From Amphimedon queenslandica (Eukaryota; Porifera; Demospongiae; Haplosclerida; Niphatidae), in the NCBI RefSeq assembly GCF_000090795.2, contig NW_003546652.1, positions 33,420-60,320 on the forward strand: 26,901 nt of DNA, in the 5' to 3' direction. Below are positions 1-10,200 of the stretch, piece after piece; the stretch's first letter is position 1; each line of letters opens with the position of its first letter. The notes below the pieces were generated by a model that ran no database searches, was not told the DNA's origin, and saw only the letters and a program-made list of their open reading frames with translations. The position numbers and the translations under genes are program-made.

Positions 1-149
1 ATGGTGATGCAACCCTACAGGGGCTTGTTTGAATTCCTTTTATACTTTCAAACCAGCAACCCTACAGGGGCTTGTTTGAATTCATTTCATAGGTTCAAAT
101 CCAACAGAGGGTCAACCCTACACGAAATAATTTTTAAATTTTTTTGTTC
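1..149. repeat. short direct repeat pair flanking fragment A
   Basis: Two identical 26-nt copies lie at 11-36 and 58-83. Each begins AACCCTACAGGGG and ends TTGAATTC. A partial third copy (AACCCTACA) starts at 114. The copies are 47 bp apart. No coding similarity to the ankyrin genes is seen before about position 150, so this marks the edge of the duplicated gene material. Its nature is unknown. Confidence 0.7.
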
Positions 150-2085
150 TAGTGTCATTAGGACTGTCTAATAAACAATTTATATCACGTAACATGACAA
201 CACTCATTGAGGGTATACTCTTACTCAGTATATAAATATTCTAATATTTCACATTTATTAGCTGCTACAGCAACATGTAGTGGTGTACGGTCTTGATGAT
301 CAGTTGCATTAGAATTACAATAATTATTATCAATGAGATACTTCAATACATTCAAGTGACCCCTCTCTACTGATATGTGAACTGCTCCAGACCCTTTACC
401 ATCAATAGCTGATAGATTGCACTTCTTATTAATGAGATATTTAATAATTTCTAACTGATTGAAGTACACTGCAGTAAGGAATGGAGTACGACCATCTTTA
501 CTGTAAGGTAGCTCAAGTGATGTAGTACTGGATCAAGTTCAATCTTCCATTACTACATGCTAAGTGAATAGTAGCTATTCTCCCATCATTGAAAGCACAC
601 AGATCTAACTGATGATTCTCTATACCAGATGTTTGAGTATAGGAAGAGAGTCACTGTACTGACAGGTAACGTCAAGAAATTTTGATCCATTAAAAGTCTT
701 AGCTGCTACATTACACTGAGTAAGACTAGTGAGATAAAGTATAACAGGAACATGGCCTTTTTGACATGCTAAACAAAGAACTGTACTACCAGTATCAATA
801 GTAGTGGCATTAACATCACACTGATACTTGTTGAACAGTTCCTGTAGACAATTTAGCTTACCTCTATAAGCAGCTGAATGAGCTAGTTTGTACTTGTCAT
901 TGATAGTGTGATTAGTAATATCCACACTATATTCCTGACTGTACCATTCCAGTATATGAGATGGTCACTTCCTAATATGTAATGGTGTAAAACCATATTT
1001 ATCAGTAGCTAAAGACTCAAGCTTATACTGTTGTATTAGTAATTGTACTAGATAAAGACTACTTGACAAACAAGCAAATCTGACTCATGTGTGATCACGT
1101 GTATTCTTAGCATTGACATCACATTTCATATCATTTATTAGAAATGTGACTAATTGAATATTACCACTATCACAGTCAAAATGCAACGTTACCATACTCT
1201 CATATATTGTTAGTAAAGTGTAGTAAAATAATGTATTGAGGATACTAACTGGTGGTGATATGCTTGATAAAATGAATGTGACCTTTTAATGATGAAAAAT
1301 GAATAAAATTCGAACCTTTGTTATTTGTTATGCTCAGACTGCACTTGTAATCCTTCACGTATAATTCCAGCAGTAGAATATCACCAGAATGAGCAGCATA
1401 ATGAATTGGTAGCTTACCATTACTGTCAGGTTGCCTGATTAGGATCTAACTGATAGGTAGTTATTAATTCTTTAACAAGAGATAAGTTAAGAGACCATGA
1501 GGCATAGTGTAAAGCAGTGAGGCGATTCTTAGTAACTGCAGTAGGAGATAAACTTTGTGATACTGAACTAAATTAAAGTTACCACTATGTGCAGCATGAT
1601 GTACTAATGTGCATCCTTCATTATCTGTTTTATTAATATCACAATGCTGTACCTCAATGAGATATTGAGTGATATCAATATGACCATGACAACAAGAATG
1701 ATGAAGACATGTCATACCATCATTATCAGTGACATCAGAATCATTGTTATGATTATTAATAAGATATTTAACAGAACTATTACTACCTGACGCACAGGAA
1801 TGGACTAATGGTGTATGACCATAAGTATCAGTATCATTAACACTGAGATTATACTGAGATATGATATAACTTAATACGCTAGTAGAACCTGACAAGGCAG
1901 CATAATGTACTAGACTGAGACATACCACCATTAGTTAATGTACAAATGATATTATGTTCTTCTAATGTAGTGGCATTGATGTCAAAGTTAGAATAAGTTC
2001 AAGCTTCCTTGAGAAGTGGGGAAAACATTTTAACTCTTTCATTTAGTTTGATGGCATCAATATTTTGTTTTATTTTAGTATCATA
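150..2085 (-). pseudogene. fragment A: decayed ankyrin-repeat gene piece
   Basis: Read on the minus strand, this stretch is collinear with the middle of gene D's ankyrin exon (D about 20700-22690) with almost the same length, about 1935 versus 1990 nt. Clear ankyrin units remain, for example in the open segments 1464-1931, 620-925 and 221-469, with motifs such as GHIDITQYLIE and HLNVLKYLI. The frame breaks several times. One example is a roughly 10-nt deletion near 1560 relative to D, after which the frame is lost. It lacks the Death-domain exons, the first ankyrin units and the C-terminal units, and similarity stops abruptly at both ends. It is a dead internal fragment of the family. The kinship is certain from shared non-consensus residues; how it was truncated is not. 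Confidence 0.85.
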
Positions 2086-2339
2086 GCCTGGGAATTAAAT
2101 AAACTGATGGAAGCTGAAATATGGACACTGTCTGGTGGTGTATACTTGGAGAACTTGAAAAATCTTTAGATATATTTAATTTGTATAATAAAAATGCATT
2201 ATAAAAATGTAAAAATTCCTTAACAATATATTATTAAAATATAAAATATATAAAAGCAGCAGTTAGAGAAGAATATTCACAACAGCAATTACACTAATAT
2301 TAACTACTAACAATATTTATTATTAATAATAATTGAAGT
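2086..2339. other. AT-rich spacer
   Basis: This spacer separates fragment A from the GTG-rich tract downstream of gene B. It is AT-rich with runs such as ATAAAATATATAAAA. No open frame, tRNA or clear repeat was seen. Confidence 0.5.
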
Positions 2340-2850
2340 CTACGAGTACAATACCATTGGGTGTATGATGGTTATAAGGTGTAATGGTACAATGGCGATA
2401 AGGTATAGTTAATGGTATATATTAACAGTAAGGTGTGATTACGAGGATACAGTAAGACGGTGGATATAGTTACATTGGTAATAAGATGGTACAGGATATT
2501 TAGTGTACTAAGACGACAGTAGACTAATGGTTTTAATGTTAATCTTATTAGTTGTGAAGATTATTGTGATATATACAAGTTAAGATATTACAGAAGTACA
2601 TATAATGGTATGTAAGGTGGTGAGATGCTGATAAGGTGGTGGTAAGTGTAATAGCAAACTGGTGTTTAAGATTGTGGGTATAATGGTGATAATGGTACTA
2701 AAAATGATGATAAGGTGGTAAGGTGGTAAAGTATGACGGTTGAGGTGATAAGGTGTATTAGTATAATGAAGATAAGGTGGTTACAATTATGGCAGTAAAA
2801 GATGAAGTGGTAATGATAATACTTATAGGTGGTATAGATAGTAATCAAAT
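2340..2850. repeat. GTG-rich low-complexity module (3' flank of gene B)
   Basis: An irregular tract built from variants of GGTGATAAGGTGGT and GGTGTAATGGTA. It shares recognisable longer blocks with 15717-16038 and 19279-19652: GTATGTAAGGTGGTG followed by GATAAGGTGG, AGTGTAATAG and TGGTGTTTAAGA. All three copies sit immediately downstream of an ankyrin gene's C-terminal coding end, so the module was probably part of the ancestral duplicated unit (3' UTR or intergenic). The His/Thr/Tyr-rich open frame it creates on the minus strand (2666-2848) is a low-complexity by-product and not a gene. Confidence 0.75.
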
Positions 2851-2962
2851 TAACTCGTTATGTCGCAATTTAAGATGAATTGATGATAAAATTGACCTGC
2901 TACATCCATCAACAGCAGATATTTCAGATATGTCCTGTCTGGGAATATTTGTGACATGTCCT

Positions 2963-3325
2963 TCATAAGCTTGTCTCACTCTCTGCTACATTTTTTACAT
3001 TTTTACTAGTCTGTTCAAGGTGCTTTAATATCACATTGTTGGACTGAGCAGCTTCAAAATCAATAGGAGTTGGAGCTAAATTCATAACATTGCTTAAAAA
3101 TCGAACCATTTCTAAATTGGAGCTCTTGATAGCAAAACAAAGGAGGGTCTTCCAGTATTTTGTTTTAATGTGTGCATTACAACCACACTCTGTTAGAAAG
3201 TATAAAGCAGCTCAAAACTAGTAGCATCACATGCTGCACAAACTGAAGTGTATCCATTATTATCAGGATCATAGTGACAACTTTTAATGAGATACAGAGC
3301 CATCTCATTACGATTGAAGAGACTA
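2963..3325 (-). pseudogene. gene B: C-terminal ankyrin remnant
   Basis: The minus-strand translation matches the last ankyrin units of C and D. It includes the DPDNNGYTSV motif, then a 2-nt-type frameshift, then CGCNAHIK, SNLEMVRFL and a tail like the family's LKHLEQ/VKYLQEI end. It terminates at a TGA (2963-2965). Relative to D the tail is diverged and the common DIVS terminus is absent. It is separated from the rest of gene B by the insertion at about 3326-3716, so it is unlikely to be translated with it. Confidence 0.75.
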
Positions 3326-3716
3326 TTGATAATCAGCGCTACAATAGCGATCAGCTAGAGTTGCTACACGTAGTAAGATCAGCAGAGATCAAGTTAAGAT
3401 ACTTTTACAACAAAAAGAGAAAAAAACTGCTCTAAGATTACAGAGCTTAAATACAAAAACATAACAAAGAAATAAGGACACTATTGTACACAGGTAACTA
3501 ACAAAGGGTCCATATGGAGTAACAAGCGAGTCCTCATGAGCTGGACAGAGCTGTCCAGCTCATTGTACATTACACAAAAGAGGGCATAAGGTGATAGGAA
3601 CATGAGATCATACATTAATTAAAAGCATATGTTTACGTAAATACAAATTAACACAAAATACACAACCTACTAATTACATGTACACATATGTCATACATAA
3701 TACAACAGAGACATGC
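3326..3716. mobile_element. ~390-bp insertion in gene B, possible mobile element
   Basis: Family similarity stops at about 3325 and resumes at about 3717 within what was one ankyrin stretch, so roughly 390 bp of foreign sequence is inserted. It has no coding frame. It contains a perfect inverted repeat, TGAGCTGGACAG then AG then CTGTCCAGCTCA (3537-3562), and A-rich stretches. I could not identify terminal repeats or a clear target-site duplication, so the element class is unknown. Confidence 0.5.
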
Positions 3717-4391
3717 ATAATGAAGTGGAGTACGACCTAATTTGTCTTTTGGTACAGCAGTTGAATGAACATGGTGTCTCAAGTATTGATATATTTCAAT
3801 GTTCCCTTTTTTACCTAGTAAGTGTAAGCAAGTGATGCCATCTTTGTCTTGCGATTCAGGAAGTAGTCCATACTTTTCAACTAGCTCTTACACCATATCC
3901 AACTTATTCCTCACACAGCTTACATGAAGCAAACTGCATTTATTTGCATCCAATAATTTGACACTTTCTGGATAAATATGACACAGGTAACGAACCACAT
4001 CAATATGGCCATTACTGCAAGCTGTATGAAATACGGTGGATCCATCATTATCAGTAGCTATAAGTAGATCATGATGAGTAGAACTACGAGTGACTGCGAA
4101 CAGTAAAGCTTTAGTGGTATCCTTATGCCCAGAGGCAATTGATAAGTGTAATGGTGTCTGTCCTTTCTTGTTAGGAATTAATATATTGATATTGGTAGAG
4201 CTAGATAGAAGTGATACCATCTTCTGTTGTCCTCTCATACAAGCAAAGTGTAATAGTGTGTGACCATCTTTATCTTGTGTGTTACAAAGCAAATTTGGTT
4301 TATTTTCTAATAAATATTCTAATATTTCAAACTGTTCATTTGCTATGGCAACATGTAGTAGTGTACGGTCTTCATGATTGATCAGCTGCAA
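3717..4391 (-). pseudogene. gene B: frameshifted continuation of the ankyrin exon
   Basis: This continues gene B's ankyrin array in another frame. A net 7-nt deletion near 4375-4400, relative to D's sequence around 20830-20880, throws the main frame out and stops it at 4382. Here ankyrin units run from 4391 to a TAA at 3888-3890, which interrupts a unit that continues in the same frame below it (LPESQDKDGITCLHLL, then AVPKDKLGRTPLHYA near 3720). It also lacks about 28 residues of the non-ankyrin insert that C and D carry around PSMSVVWLREIKCLL. Two disabling lesions plus the adjacent insertion make this a pseudogenic 3' part. Confidence 0.85.
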
Positions 4392-7095
4392 TAGTTGTTA
4401 TCAATGAGATACTTCAATACATTCAAGTGACCCCTCTCTATTGATATGTGAACTGCTCCAAACCCTTCATCATCAACAGCTGATAGATTACACTTCTTAC
4501 TGATAAGATATTTAATAACTTCTAACTGATTGAAGTACACTGCAAAAAGGAATGGAGTATGACCATGTCCTCTGACAGGTAGTTCAAGTGATGATGGTAC
4601 GTGTTCTATAATGTACTGGATTAAGTTCAATCTTCCATTACTACATGCTAAGTGAATAGGAGCCATTCCCTCATCATTCACAGCACACAGATCTAACTGA
4701 TGATTTTCTACCAGATGTTTGAGTATAGGAAGAGAGTCACTGTACTCACAAATAATGTGAAGAACTGTTGATCCATTAGAAGTCTTAGCTGCTACATTAC
4801 ACTGAGGAAGACTAGTGAGATAAAGTACAACAGAAACGCGGCCTGCTTCACATGCCAAATGAAGGGCTGTACTACCAGTAACAGTAGTAGTGGCATTAAC
4901 ATCACACTGATGCTTGTTGATCAGTTCCTGTAGACAATGTAGCTTACCTTTATAAGCAGCTGAATGAGCTAGTGTGTACCTGTAATTGCTAGTGTGATTA
5001 GTAATATCCAGACTATACTCCTGACTGTACCATTCCAGTATATGAGTATGACCAGTCATTGCTGCTGCATGTAATGCTGTGAAGCCAAATTTATCAGTAG
5101 CTAAAGGCTCAAGCTTATACTGTTGTATTAGTAATTGTACTAGATCAAGATTACCCAAGAAACAGGCAAATGTGACACACGTTTGATCACGTGTATCCTT
5201 AGCATTGACATCACATTTCATATTATTTATTAGAAATTTGACCAATTGAATATTACCACTCTCACAGGCACAATGTAATGGTATTTGACCTTCATTGTCA
5301 GTAGAGTGTAGTAAACTAATGTATTGAGGATACTGACTGGTGATATGCTTGATAAAGTGAGTGTGACCTTCTAATGATGAATAATGAATAACATTCCAAC
5401 CTTTGTTTTCTGTTAGGCTCAGACTACACTTGTAATCCTTCACATATAATTCCAGCAGTAAAATATTACCAGATTCAGCAACACAATGAATTGGTAGGGT
5501 GCTATTTCTGTCAGCTTGATGAGGATCTAACTGATAGGTAGTTATTAATTCTTTAACAAGAGATAAGTTAAGAGACAGTGAGGCATAATGTAAAGCAGTT
5601 AGGCCATTCTTAGTAACTGCAGTAGGAGATAAACCTTGTTCAATAATAAGATAGTGAACTAAATGAAAGTTACCACTCCATGCAGCATGATGTACTAATA
5701 TTCGTCCATAATCATCTGTTTTATTTATATCACAATGCTGTTCCTCAATGAGATATTGAGCCATATTAATATGACCATTACAGCAAGAACAATGAAGACA
5801 CATCATACCATCATTATCAGTGATATTAGGATCACTGTTATGATTATTAATAAGACATTTAACAGAATTAATACTACCTGACACAGAGGAGTAGACTAAT
5901 GGCGTACAACCATAAGTATTTGCATCATTAGCATTGAGATTATATTTAGATATAATATAACTTAATACACTAGTAGAACCTGACAAGGCAGCATAATGTA
6001 CTGGAGACCTACCATCATTATCTAATGTACAATTGATATTATATTCTTCTAATGCTTTCACTAGTATTGTACTGCCACTCCATGATGCTAAATGAAGTAA
6101 TGACTGACCATCATTTGTAGTGGCATTGATGTCAAAGTTAGGGCAAGTGCTAGTTTTCTTGAGAACTGAAGAAAACATTTTAATTCTTTCATTTCGTTTG
6201 ATAAAATCTATATTTTGTACTACTTGTGTTCTATTAATAATCTCAATAACTGATGCATCACTTTGTGCCATAAGCTTACTATACACAATACCAGCTGGAA
6301 TATGCATGCCTGCCTTACATGCATAATGTAAACATGACCTACCATCATTATCACTAACTAATAATGCTTCATTACCTTGAATACTAACAATATACTCAAC
6401 AACTGATGATGAACCATACCATGAAGCAATATGAAGTGGAGTCCTAGCATACTGATCCTTTACATCAATGGATAATTTATATCGATTCAAAAGATATGGG
6501 AAAAGCACAACACTTTTATTATTCATAGAAGAGCAAGTATAATGTAGTACACCAGCCCCTGACATTGTTAGGTCATCTGGTGAGAAGAGGTTTAATGATT
6601 CAAGCTTGTGGACTAATGCTAACTCTCCACTTTTACAAGCTAACAATGATAAAGAAGCACCTTCACAATTAATCTGAGAAGTATTACAATTTCTCTCAAT
6701 AAAGAATTCCACTAGGTCACAATGGCCCCCCAATGCTGAGTACAGTAATGCAGTGTTATTGCTATTGTCTGGTTGATCAGGAGGAACGCCACACGTGTCT
6801 ACTAGATATTTTATTATAGATAAGTGGCCTTTATAAGATGCCATAAGTATACTAGATACACTATTATCATCACCTTCATTAGGATCAATACCGTATTGAT
6901 GGATGAGTAGTTGAAGGATCTCAATGTGTCCACCATATGATGCAGAGTGTAATGGAGTCCAACCATGAAGACCACGATGATATTTGCTGTAATCAAACTT
7001 GTTAAGAAGCCATTGTACTTCATCTTTCAATCCTCTCCAAGCTGCTTCATGTAATGGTGTACTGGTATTCTCATACAATAATGGATCACATATAT
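4382..7095 (-). pseudogene. gene B: main ankyrin-repeat exon (~900 residues, frame open)
   Basis: This large exon starts after the acceptor ...TTTATAG at 7096-7097, and the phase-1 junction restores an Asp codon (D-ICDPLLYENTSTPLHEAAWRG). It stays open for about 900 residues. Some 25 ankyrin units of 33-35 residues follow, with TPLH...A...GH...V.YLI consensus positions. They are broken by one conserved non-ankyrin insert of about 50 residues (around 6110-6290, containing IVYSKLMAQ and INRTQVVQNIDFIKR). The frame ends early at 4382 because of a 7-nt net deletion. Ankyrin arrays normally bind protein partners; no ligand can be inferred here. Upstream exons lie at 7161-8736. A nonsense codon in exon 4 means this exon would not be reached by normal translation. 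Confidence 0.85.
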
Positions 7096-7160
7096 CTATA
7101 AATAAAGAATGTTATAGTTATGTATGAAGGGACTGACTAAAGGTCAGTTCTTGTACTTAC

Positions 7161-7200
7161 CAATATCAGTGGATGAGTACTTAACCTCTTCTATTGAGAA
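7161..7200 (-). CDS. gene B exon 5 (40-nt linker exon)
   Basis: A 40-nt exon encoding FSIEEVKYSSTDI plus one base. It has an acceptor TTCATCAG upstream and a donor GTAAGTAC downstream. The phase change from 0 to 1 matches the identical-length exon of gene D (23648-23687, FSIEEFKHSSTDI). Conservation of length, phase and sequence between the two genes supports the splice model. It links the exon-4 domain to the ankyrin array. Confidence 0.75.
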
Positions 7201-7251
7201 CTGATGAATTAATAATAATATAATATTAAATTTGTATCTACAATAACAAAC

Positions 7252-7976
7252 CTCTCTTAGATCATATTTATCTTCACCACATGTTAGTTCAGTGATACCA
7301 ATACTAGCTAACTGTTGCTGTAGCTTTGTAGTTAGAGGAAATAATAAAGAGTAAAGATACTCAGGAATGAGATGTTTAAATTGAAGAGAGCCAGGAGTAA
7401 CAACAGAGAAATAAAACTTCATTTCAGAAACACCTAATTCTTTTGGAATTGCTCTTCGGAAGAAAAATAAGTGATCCAGTGTGTAATCAGAACGATCAAC
7501 TCTAGCAATCATTACTCATGTACCAGGAGGAACGTCTGTTATACCAAACTTCACAGCATCAGCATCTTTCAATAGACCTCCACTGTTTATAAAATAATCT
7601 TTTAATTTGTCTTCATATTCTGACCAAGTTCTCTTTAGTGTATGATTTTCACTTAGAAACACATGGACTAGTTTTATTATTAGTTCATAGTTAAACCATG
7701 ATATGTACTTGTCTTGTAAGGTCGAAAAGAGATCTGTCATTGTTTTAATGTCACTAAACTGTTCTTTAACTGCTTGCACTGCAGCTTGATTATCATTCTT
7801 AATAGGACCCAAAAGAGCATGAACACATCTTTTAAGATACTCTATCACTTTAGGAAGAAGTGCTGGCTCACTCAAAAAGGATTCTATTGTCAGTTGTAGT
7901 ACATCAGCAAAATCATACTGTAGCTCATATATTTTATTAGTTAGTGGGAAATTTATTTCAGGATGAGGTGCATAAA
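7252..7976 (-). pseudogene. gene B exon 4: unnamed helical + PPGT...LTCGEDKYDL domain, with internal stop
   Basis: The acceptor is CTTTTATACAG and the donor GAGAG/GTTTGT. It encodes about 241 residues in two parts. The first is an all-helix-looking region (HALLGPIKN, KYISWFNYELIIKLV, WSEYEDKLKDYF). The second is a segment after VPPGT with VMIARVDRSDYTLDHLFFF and ending ELTCGEDKYDLRE. I cannot assign a named family. The style resembles a domain pair I associate with sponge and cnidarian Death-domain/NLR-like proteins, which is recollection and not proof. A TGA at 7516-7518 interrupts the exon exactly where D has CGA (Arg), a CpG-type transition. The rest of the exon stays open on both sides. 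Confidence 0.8.
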
Positions 7977-8095
7977 CTGTATAAAAGAACAAGAATCATT
8001 ATTGCCAGGATTTTATAATTAGCTATAATAATAATAGTGCCATTATAATTAAATTGTCACAGTATTGGGTTTTATCTTTTGAGAACTACATGTAC

Positions 8096-8203
8096 CTCTT
8101 GAATTATTTGATTTTTCACTTCCAGGTGACATAATTCGAACATCAGTAGGAGGGACACCTCTTTTAGCAAAATGTAAGGTTTCATTATGATTTGAATTGC
8201 CTC
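8096..8203 (-). CDS. gene B exon 3: short linker exon
   Basis: A 108-nt exon (36 codons, phase 1 to 1) bounded by TTTCTTAG/GAGGC and AAGAG/GTACATG. It encodes a polar, probably disordered linker (...SNHNETLHFAKRG, then PPTDVRIMSPGSEKS). The intron separating it from exon 2 is only about 47 nt, which is typical of the small introns here. Gene D's counterpart (24541-24612) is 72 nt, also phase 1 to 1, and shares only the general MSP.S character, so the linker evolves quickly. Confidence 0.65.
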
Positions 8204-8250
8204 CTAAGAAATACACTATTTCACTATGATTCCAAATTTGGTCAAGTTAC

Positions 8251-8631
8251 CTCCTAAAGGTGGTATTTCATCATTATGAACAACATCAGTAGGACTTGTA
8301 GTAGCTGGTAGAGGATGAGGAGTAGCTCCTCCAGTAGTAGCTGGTAGAGGATGTTCACGAGCTATTTCATCAGCTAATGCTGGATCACCTCCTCCTTCTT
8401 TAACAGCTACACACACTCTCCTCCAACAAGGAATACCATAACGCTCATAATCATAATCCTTCTTTAACCAATACTCTACAACTTTCTGCAGACAAGCAAT
8501 AGTATCTCCACGACAATCAGCTTCTATCCTGTTGATTGTATCTATTTCAAGATGCCAGGAAATGGCTATCTGCTTCCAGCCAGCTGAAAGTGGTTTGATT
8601 ATATCATAAACACCATAGAAGTCTTTTTTAC
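8251..8631 (-). CDS. gene B exon 2: Death domain
   Basis: The exon runs from acceptor CTTTACAG (8632-8633) to donor GGAG/GTAACTT and is fully open for 127 codons. Residues after SAGWKQIAISWHL show the Death-domain pattern: the core Trp, helical EIDTINRIEADC, CLQKVVEYWLKKD, then a final helix ending GGGDPALADEIAREHP. Death domains are six-helix homotypic interaction modules of apoptosis and innate-immune adaptors and receptors. A linker follows in which HPLPATT occurs twice, 12 residues apart, from a short in-frame duplication absent in gene D. Unlike D's, this Death domain has no frameshift, so B may still encode a short Death-domain protein ending at the exon-4 stop. Confidence 0.85.
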
Positions 8632-8678
8632 CTGTAAAGTAATCATCAAATGTTAAATAAACACACACACAAACTCAC

Positions 8679-8736
8679 TTAGTCCTTTATTGCAAACGTT
8701 TATAAAAGGAGAAGAGGAAGAAGGGCTTGTAGCCAT
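8679..8736 (-). CDS. gene B exon 1: start and leader
   Basis: ATG at 8736-8734 opens MATSPSSSSPFINVCNKGL, followed by donor CTAA/GTGAGT. Gene D has the same leader (MATSTSPSSSSAPFINVCNKEL) and the same phase-1 donor, which fixes the start in both genes. There is no signal peptide, and the Ser-rich start suggests a cytosolic protein. The intron to exon 2 is about 47 nt. Confidence 0.75.
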
Positions 8737-8830
8737 AGCGGGTCGAGAGGAAATTATACACCCACGCAATATACCAGCCCCACCCATATTACATATGTAA
8801 TAAAATGGCGGCCATGATGCAGGTAAAAAT
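8737..8830 (-). promoter_or_regulatory. putative promoter region of gene B, with shared TTGCGTGGGTGTA box
   Basis: The motif TTGCGTGGGTGTA (minus strand) lies at 8757-8769, 20 bp above the ATG. An identical 13-mer sits at 26243-26255, 24 bp above gene D's ATG, while the surrounding bases differ more. On the plus strand, AAAATGGCGGC at 8802-8812 matches the YY1-type initiator element found at many animal promoters. It is followed by ATGATGCAG/GTAAAA, so divergent transcription is possible. Transcription itself cannot be shown from sequence. Confidence 0.4.
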
Positions 8831-10000
8831 ACATTGTTTTCTTTCTTAAAGTATATTATTTTGTCTTTTAGAAAAAACCACCAAGTCTTCTCTCTATTAA
8901 TAAATTATTCAGGACCTTCAAACTAACTACTGTACAGCAACTGAACCAGTAAAAGTTATAATTTTTATTGATTTGTTGATTATTTTTATTATTATTAGAA
9001 ATCTGATATTAGTTATAATCAGTTGGGTACAATATACAGTGTTGGATACTTTGATCTTAAAAATATTTATTACACAATCACTTATCAACAACACTAAAGA
9101 AAAAGTATGTATTAAAAATAATATTCATTATTGTCTGGCCAATGACTGGATAGTATTGCATGTATGTACACAGTGGTAATATTTATTACCGGAGCCCATG
9201 CATAGGCGTGGAAGCAAGGGTAAAGCAGTCATCTTGTCTGTGTGTGTGTCCAAGCGAAATCTATTGTCAAGCCTCTGTTGCTTTCTATTTGAGTTCTTAA
9301 GGCCTCCATACACTAGGCAACATGTTGCCTAGTACATGTATATGCCTTTAAGAGTCTTATAATCAACACTGGAACTCGGAAGAGTACATTCCTACATGTA
9401 TCAGCCTACTGCTTCGTTTATCTTTTCCAAGTGAGCAAAAGCTAGCAAAGTTTCTGAACTTGGTCGGCACTCGCATAACTCTCTCATCGTGAAAGGAATC
9501 ATAGCAAAAGACAAATGAAACAATAGAACAAAGCCTCAGCTTGATTATAATGTAAGAAATTGCTCCAATCATCTTTGTTTTTAAGATATGATAGCCCAAA
9601 CATTCATACCTTTGGGGTTTACACAAGGCTCTCTTATCCAGAAGTAGCGGCCAGAATCTTTGAACATCAGGGACTCAATAGACGTTTGTATGCAACAAAC
9701 AGAGCCTAACAAATGTATGCTAAACTGTTTAAAAATTGAGAAAACTACAGCTTTCTTCACCACTTTGGGCCATGTGCCACCGTTATTGTGTGTGCGGGTG
9801 GAGCATGGCTTGATTATCAATTAACCACACCTTCATTGCAGCCACACCTTTACATTGCTGCAGCAGTGCAGCAAACAGGCTGAGGCTTCTTCTCTGTACA
9901 TTAGCAATTAACCTATCCATTACTTTTAATACACTCTATTCTAAAGACACAAGTAATATTATTATTGTTTGAGTAGAGTATTTAACTCTGTACATGTACA
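8831..10000. other. non-coding spacer with a 22-bp perfect palindrome
   Basis: No convincing gene was found. Two minus-strand open stretches (9363-9626 and 9581-9820) have no recognised domain and overlap out of frame. A perfect 22-bp palindrome sits at 9312-9333, with half-site ACTAGGCAACA and mirror TGTTGCCTAGT. Several TACATGTA octamers are scattered through the stretch. Confidence 0.5.
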
Positions 10001-10200
10001 TGTACATCAACCCTATTTATATGTATGAAAAACTTTCCACTTTTGAATAACCTAGTCTTAATTTTATACTTATACGCTTGTTGGGCGAAGCCCACTAGTT
10101 TGAGTTGAGTATGTAAGTATGTTTGTATGTACACGTACGTCACCCTATTTATTTGTATGAAAAAATTTCCACTTTTTAATAACCTAATCTTAATCTTCAT
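10001..10200. repeat. diverged ~70-bp direct repeat pair
   Basis: The segment at about 10001-10070 recurs at about 10128-10200. Shared landmarks are CACCCTATTTAT/CAACCCTATTTAT, GTATGAAAAA.TTTCCACTTTT and AATAACCTA.TCTTAAT. Between them is a small hairpin, TGGGC-GAA-GCCCA, near 10081-10093. The pair is probably the remains of a mobile element or a local duplication; the class is unknown. Confidence 0.55.

Noticed and set aside
6120..6326. plus-strand frames opposite the ankyrin exons (also 20119-20304, 22591-22788)
   Set aside because: Antisense shadows of the conserved ankyrin coding sequence.
8695..8708. TATAAAAGG as a TATA box
   Set aside because: On the relevant strand it falls inside the exon 1 coding sequence (PFIN codons) of gene B, so it is not a promoter element for B.
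9363..9820. two overlapping minus-strand open frames of 80-90 codons
   Set aside because: No domain, no splice-supported partner and overlapping out-of-frame reading. Chance frames in spacer or a decayed element are more likely.
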